From the NCBI GenBank assembly GCA_963600315.1, contig CAVCAW010000111.1, positions 1 to 6,094 on the forward strand: DNA of 6,094 nucleotides, given 5' to 3'. Numbering within the stretch: the first letter of the stretch is position 1; each line of letters starts with the position of its first letter. Of the stretch, positions 4,670 through 6,094 are shown piece by piece. Origin of the DNA: UBA6382 sp963600315. Lineage in GTDB: Bacteria; Bacteroidota; Bacteroidia; Bacteroidales; Bacteroidaceae. Both the position numbers and the translations under genes were made by a program. The notes under the pieces are model-generated. The model worked only from the letters and a program-made list of their open reading frames with translations. It did no database searches and was not told the origin of the DNA.

Positions 4670-6094
4670 GAGAATACGGATCTCTCGCAATTTGACAATG
4701 TTTTGTATATTGAAAACCAAACTTGCCAAGCAGGAGAATCATACACTTTGTCTGTCAAGATGAAGAACAGCATTTCTATATGCGGTTTCCAGTTTGACCT
4801 TGTACTGCCCGAAGGCGTTACCGTGGCGCAAGATGAAGAAGGGTTCAGTTTAATCTCACTCAGCACGGAACGTACAACAGCGAAAAAGACTGACTACTTC
4901 AATAGTGCCGTGCAGAAGGATGGATCCGTTCGTGTACTTGCCGCTTCTACGCAGAATATCACCTTTTCCGGTAACACAGGCGAAGTAGCGACTATCAAGA
5001 TCAATGTCGCCAGCACTGTGGCAGACGGCGACTATCCCATCATTTTGAAGAATATCGTGACAAGTGACGCCAATGCGAAAACGTATGAGGTGGACGAAGT
5101 AGAGTCAACATTGACGATAGGAAAGATTATTCCCACCTATGACGAAGGCTATAGCGCGCAAATATTGCCATTCCTTTTTTCCGAGGATGCGGAAGTAAGT
5201 TTTCTTGCAAGCAATGCAACTAAGCTGAAGTCTGTTGAGTTTGACGTGGAACTGCCGTCGGCTATAGTTAGCGGCGAAGCCTACTACATCGACCCTGCAC
5301 TTGCCAAGACCAAGTATACCACCAGCGATGAGCTTAGCGGCAATACGGTGCATGTATCAGTTGCTCGCAGAAACAGCAACACGATAGGTATTGGAGAGAA
5401 TGCTGCCGTTGCCACACTCGGCCTGGCGTTTGCAGAAGCTGCCCTGGCAGATGGCGTGTATCCCGTGACCATCAAGAACATTGTGATGACAGATGCTGAC
5501 GATACAGAATATCATGCAGCACCTTATACCACATCCATTATTGTGGGGCAATACACACGCAGTTTGCAATATGAATGGGGAACTGTTTGCCTTCCCTATG
5601 CCACAGAGTCTACATCAGATGTCCAACTTTACACACTCACGTCTGTAGACATCAACGAAGGCGTCATGACTTTTGTGCCTGCCGCCTCTGTTGCCGCCAA
5701 TACGCCTTGTATATTCAAGAGCTCTTCAGAAACAGCCACATTCCCAGTAAGCACAGCTGACGAAGCTATAGAGTCTGTCATCTGCCAAGAGACAGAAGTG
5801 TCTGGATGGACTATCTGTGGAACTTATTTCAACCAGACTCTCTCGTCGTCAGAGAATGACATATATTACATCTCGGAAAATAAGTTTTGGTATGCTAATA
5901 AAGCATTCTCTGTTCCTGCTTTCTGTTGTTGGTTTGAGACGCCCCAAACTGCCGGTGTCAACGCAAAGCCGTTTTCCATTGCAGATGTGGACACAAATAC
6001 AACGGGAGTCAAATACGTTGAAAACAATGATGGGTCTGTTAATGTCGTATTCGATCTAGCAGGTCGAAAACTTACAGGTCCGCAGAAAGGAATA
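4610..6094 (+). CDS. Exported cohesin-like protein, 3'-partial
   Basis: The frame opens at ATG 4610 and stays open for 495 codons to the window end. The start follows gene A's stop by four bases (AGTT) and is supported by a signal peptide immediately after it. No strong Shine-Dalgarno is present, as is usual in Bacteroidetes. Layout by residue: signal peptide 1-20, cohesin-like domain 24-170, a second, diverged beta-sandwich about 171-313, a Bacteroidales C-terminal beta module about 314-465 with GTVCLPYA, and the tail beginning VFDLAGRKL at 480-488. The protein looks like the C-terminal half of gene A without solenoids, helical spacer or dockerin. By comparison with gene A only about ten residues are missing. 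I infer an exported partner of gene A in one transcript. No catalytic motif is seen and the function is unknown. Confidence 0.94.
   Translation, partial: MNRYSFLTFLFLCLGLVGKAENTDLSQFDNVLYIENQTCQAGESYTLSVKMKNSISICGFQFDLVLPEGVTVAQDEEGFSLISLSTERTTAKKTDYFNSAVQKDGSVRVLAASTQNITFSGNTGEVATIKINVASTVADGDYPIILKNIVTSDANAKTYEVDEVESTLTIGKIIPTYDEGYSAQILPFLFSEDAEVSFLASNATKLKSVEFDVELPSAIVSGEAYYIDPALAKTKYTTSDELSGNTVHVSVARRNSNTIGIGENAAVATLGLAFAEAALADGVYPVTIKNIVMTDADDTEYHAAPYTTSIIVGQYTRSLQYEWGTVCLPYATESTSDVQLYTLTSVDINEGVMTFVPAASVAANTPCIFKSSSETATFPVSTADEAIESVICQETEVSGWTICGTYFNQTLSSSENDIYYISENKFWYANKAFSVPAFCCWFETPQTAGVNAKPFSIADVDTNTTGVKYVENNDGSVNVVFDLAGRKLTGPQKGI
4679..5119 (+). other. Cohesin-like domain of the second gene, paralogue of the domain in gene A
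   Basis: Residues 24-170 match residues 1122-1268 of gene A over 147 positions without a gap, about 58% identical by hand count. Shared landmarks are GFQ-x-D in the third strand, LSTERTTAKKTDYF at 84-97, STQN-x-TFS, GEVA, YPII and AKTYEVD followed by STLTI. It sits directly after the signal peptide, so it would be the most N-terminal, exposed domain of the mature protein. Confidence 0.75.
5120..5548 (+). other. Second, diverged beta-sandwich domain of the second gene
   Basis: Residues 171-313 keep the ends of the cohesin-like plan: KSVEFDVELP near the middle, then NTVHVSVARR, NAAVATLGLAF, DGVYPVTIKNIVMTDAD and a closing TTSIIVG strand. The LSTxRT..TDYF motif of the other three domains is absent. 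I infer a diverged relative of the same fold with a different or lost binding surface. Confidence 0.55.
5549..6094 (+). other. C-terminal beta module and partial tail of the second gene
   Basis: Residues 314-465 start with QYTRSLQYEWGTVCLPYA, the usual opening of a beta-rich module placed before the tail in many exported Bacteroidales proteins. It contains six cysteines (327, 367, 392, 403, 439, 440). The tail follows with TTGVKYVENNDG, then VFDLAGRKLTGPQKGI at the window edge. The expected remainder is a short strand like the YITNGKKVIK end of gene A. The role of the module is unknown to me. Confidence 0.6.

Noticed and set aside
4402..4866. Minus-strand reading frame of 154 codons across the gene boundary
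   Set aside because: It overlaps the end of gene A and the signal peptide and first domain of gene B, both strongly supported, and its translation has no recognisable features.

Overview
The window looks like Bacteroidales DNA, most likely from Prevotellaceae (Prevotella/Segatella-like). The grounds are the C-terminal tail type (a DLAGRKV motif followed by IYITNGKKVIK), the absence of a clear Shine-Dalgarno sequence before an AT-rich start, the GLUG-repeat and dockerin architecture, and a G+C near 45-50% in most of the window. The genus call is inference.

Layout: two plus-strand genes fill the window almost completely. Gene A (1-4605) runs in from beyond the left edge and is a very long modular surface or secreted protein of at least 1534 residues. 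In order it carries: the end of a first GLUG beta-solenoid (about 1-1251), a small Ig-like spacer (1252-1485), a complete second GLUG beta-solenoid (about 1486-2856), a Big_2 Ig-like domain (2857-3105), a helical FIVAR-like spacer (3106-3363), a cohesin-like beta-sandwich (3364-3807), a type I dockerin (3820-3990), a second cohesin-like domain (4018-4470) and a short C-terminal sorting-type tail (4471-4602).

Gene B (4610-6094) starts four bases after gene A's stop and runs off the right edge, lacking probably only its last ten or so codons. It has a signal peptide, a cohesin-like domain that aligns without gaps to the one in gene A (about 58% identity by hand count), a more diverged second beta-sandwich, a Bacteroidales C-terminal beta module and the start of the same tail.

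How they might work together: the two genes are almost certainly co-transcribed and both products are predicted to be exported. Gene A carries a well-formed dockerin, and both genes carry cohesin-like domains, so a cell-surface assembly held together by cohesin-dockerin contacts is a testable idea. Nothing in the sequence proves binding. The solenoid, Ig-like and helical parts of gene A look like an adhesin or stalk; no catalytic domain is visible in either gene. No RNA gene, mobile element, CRISPR array, terminator or supportable promoter was seen. The only intergenic DNA is the four bases between the genes.
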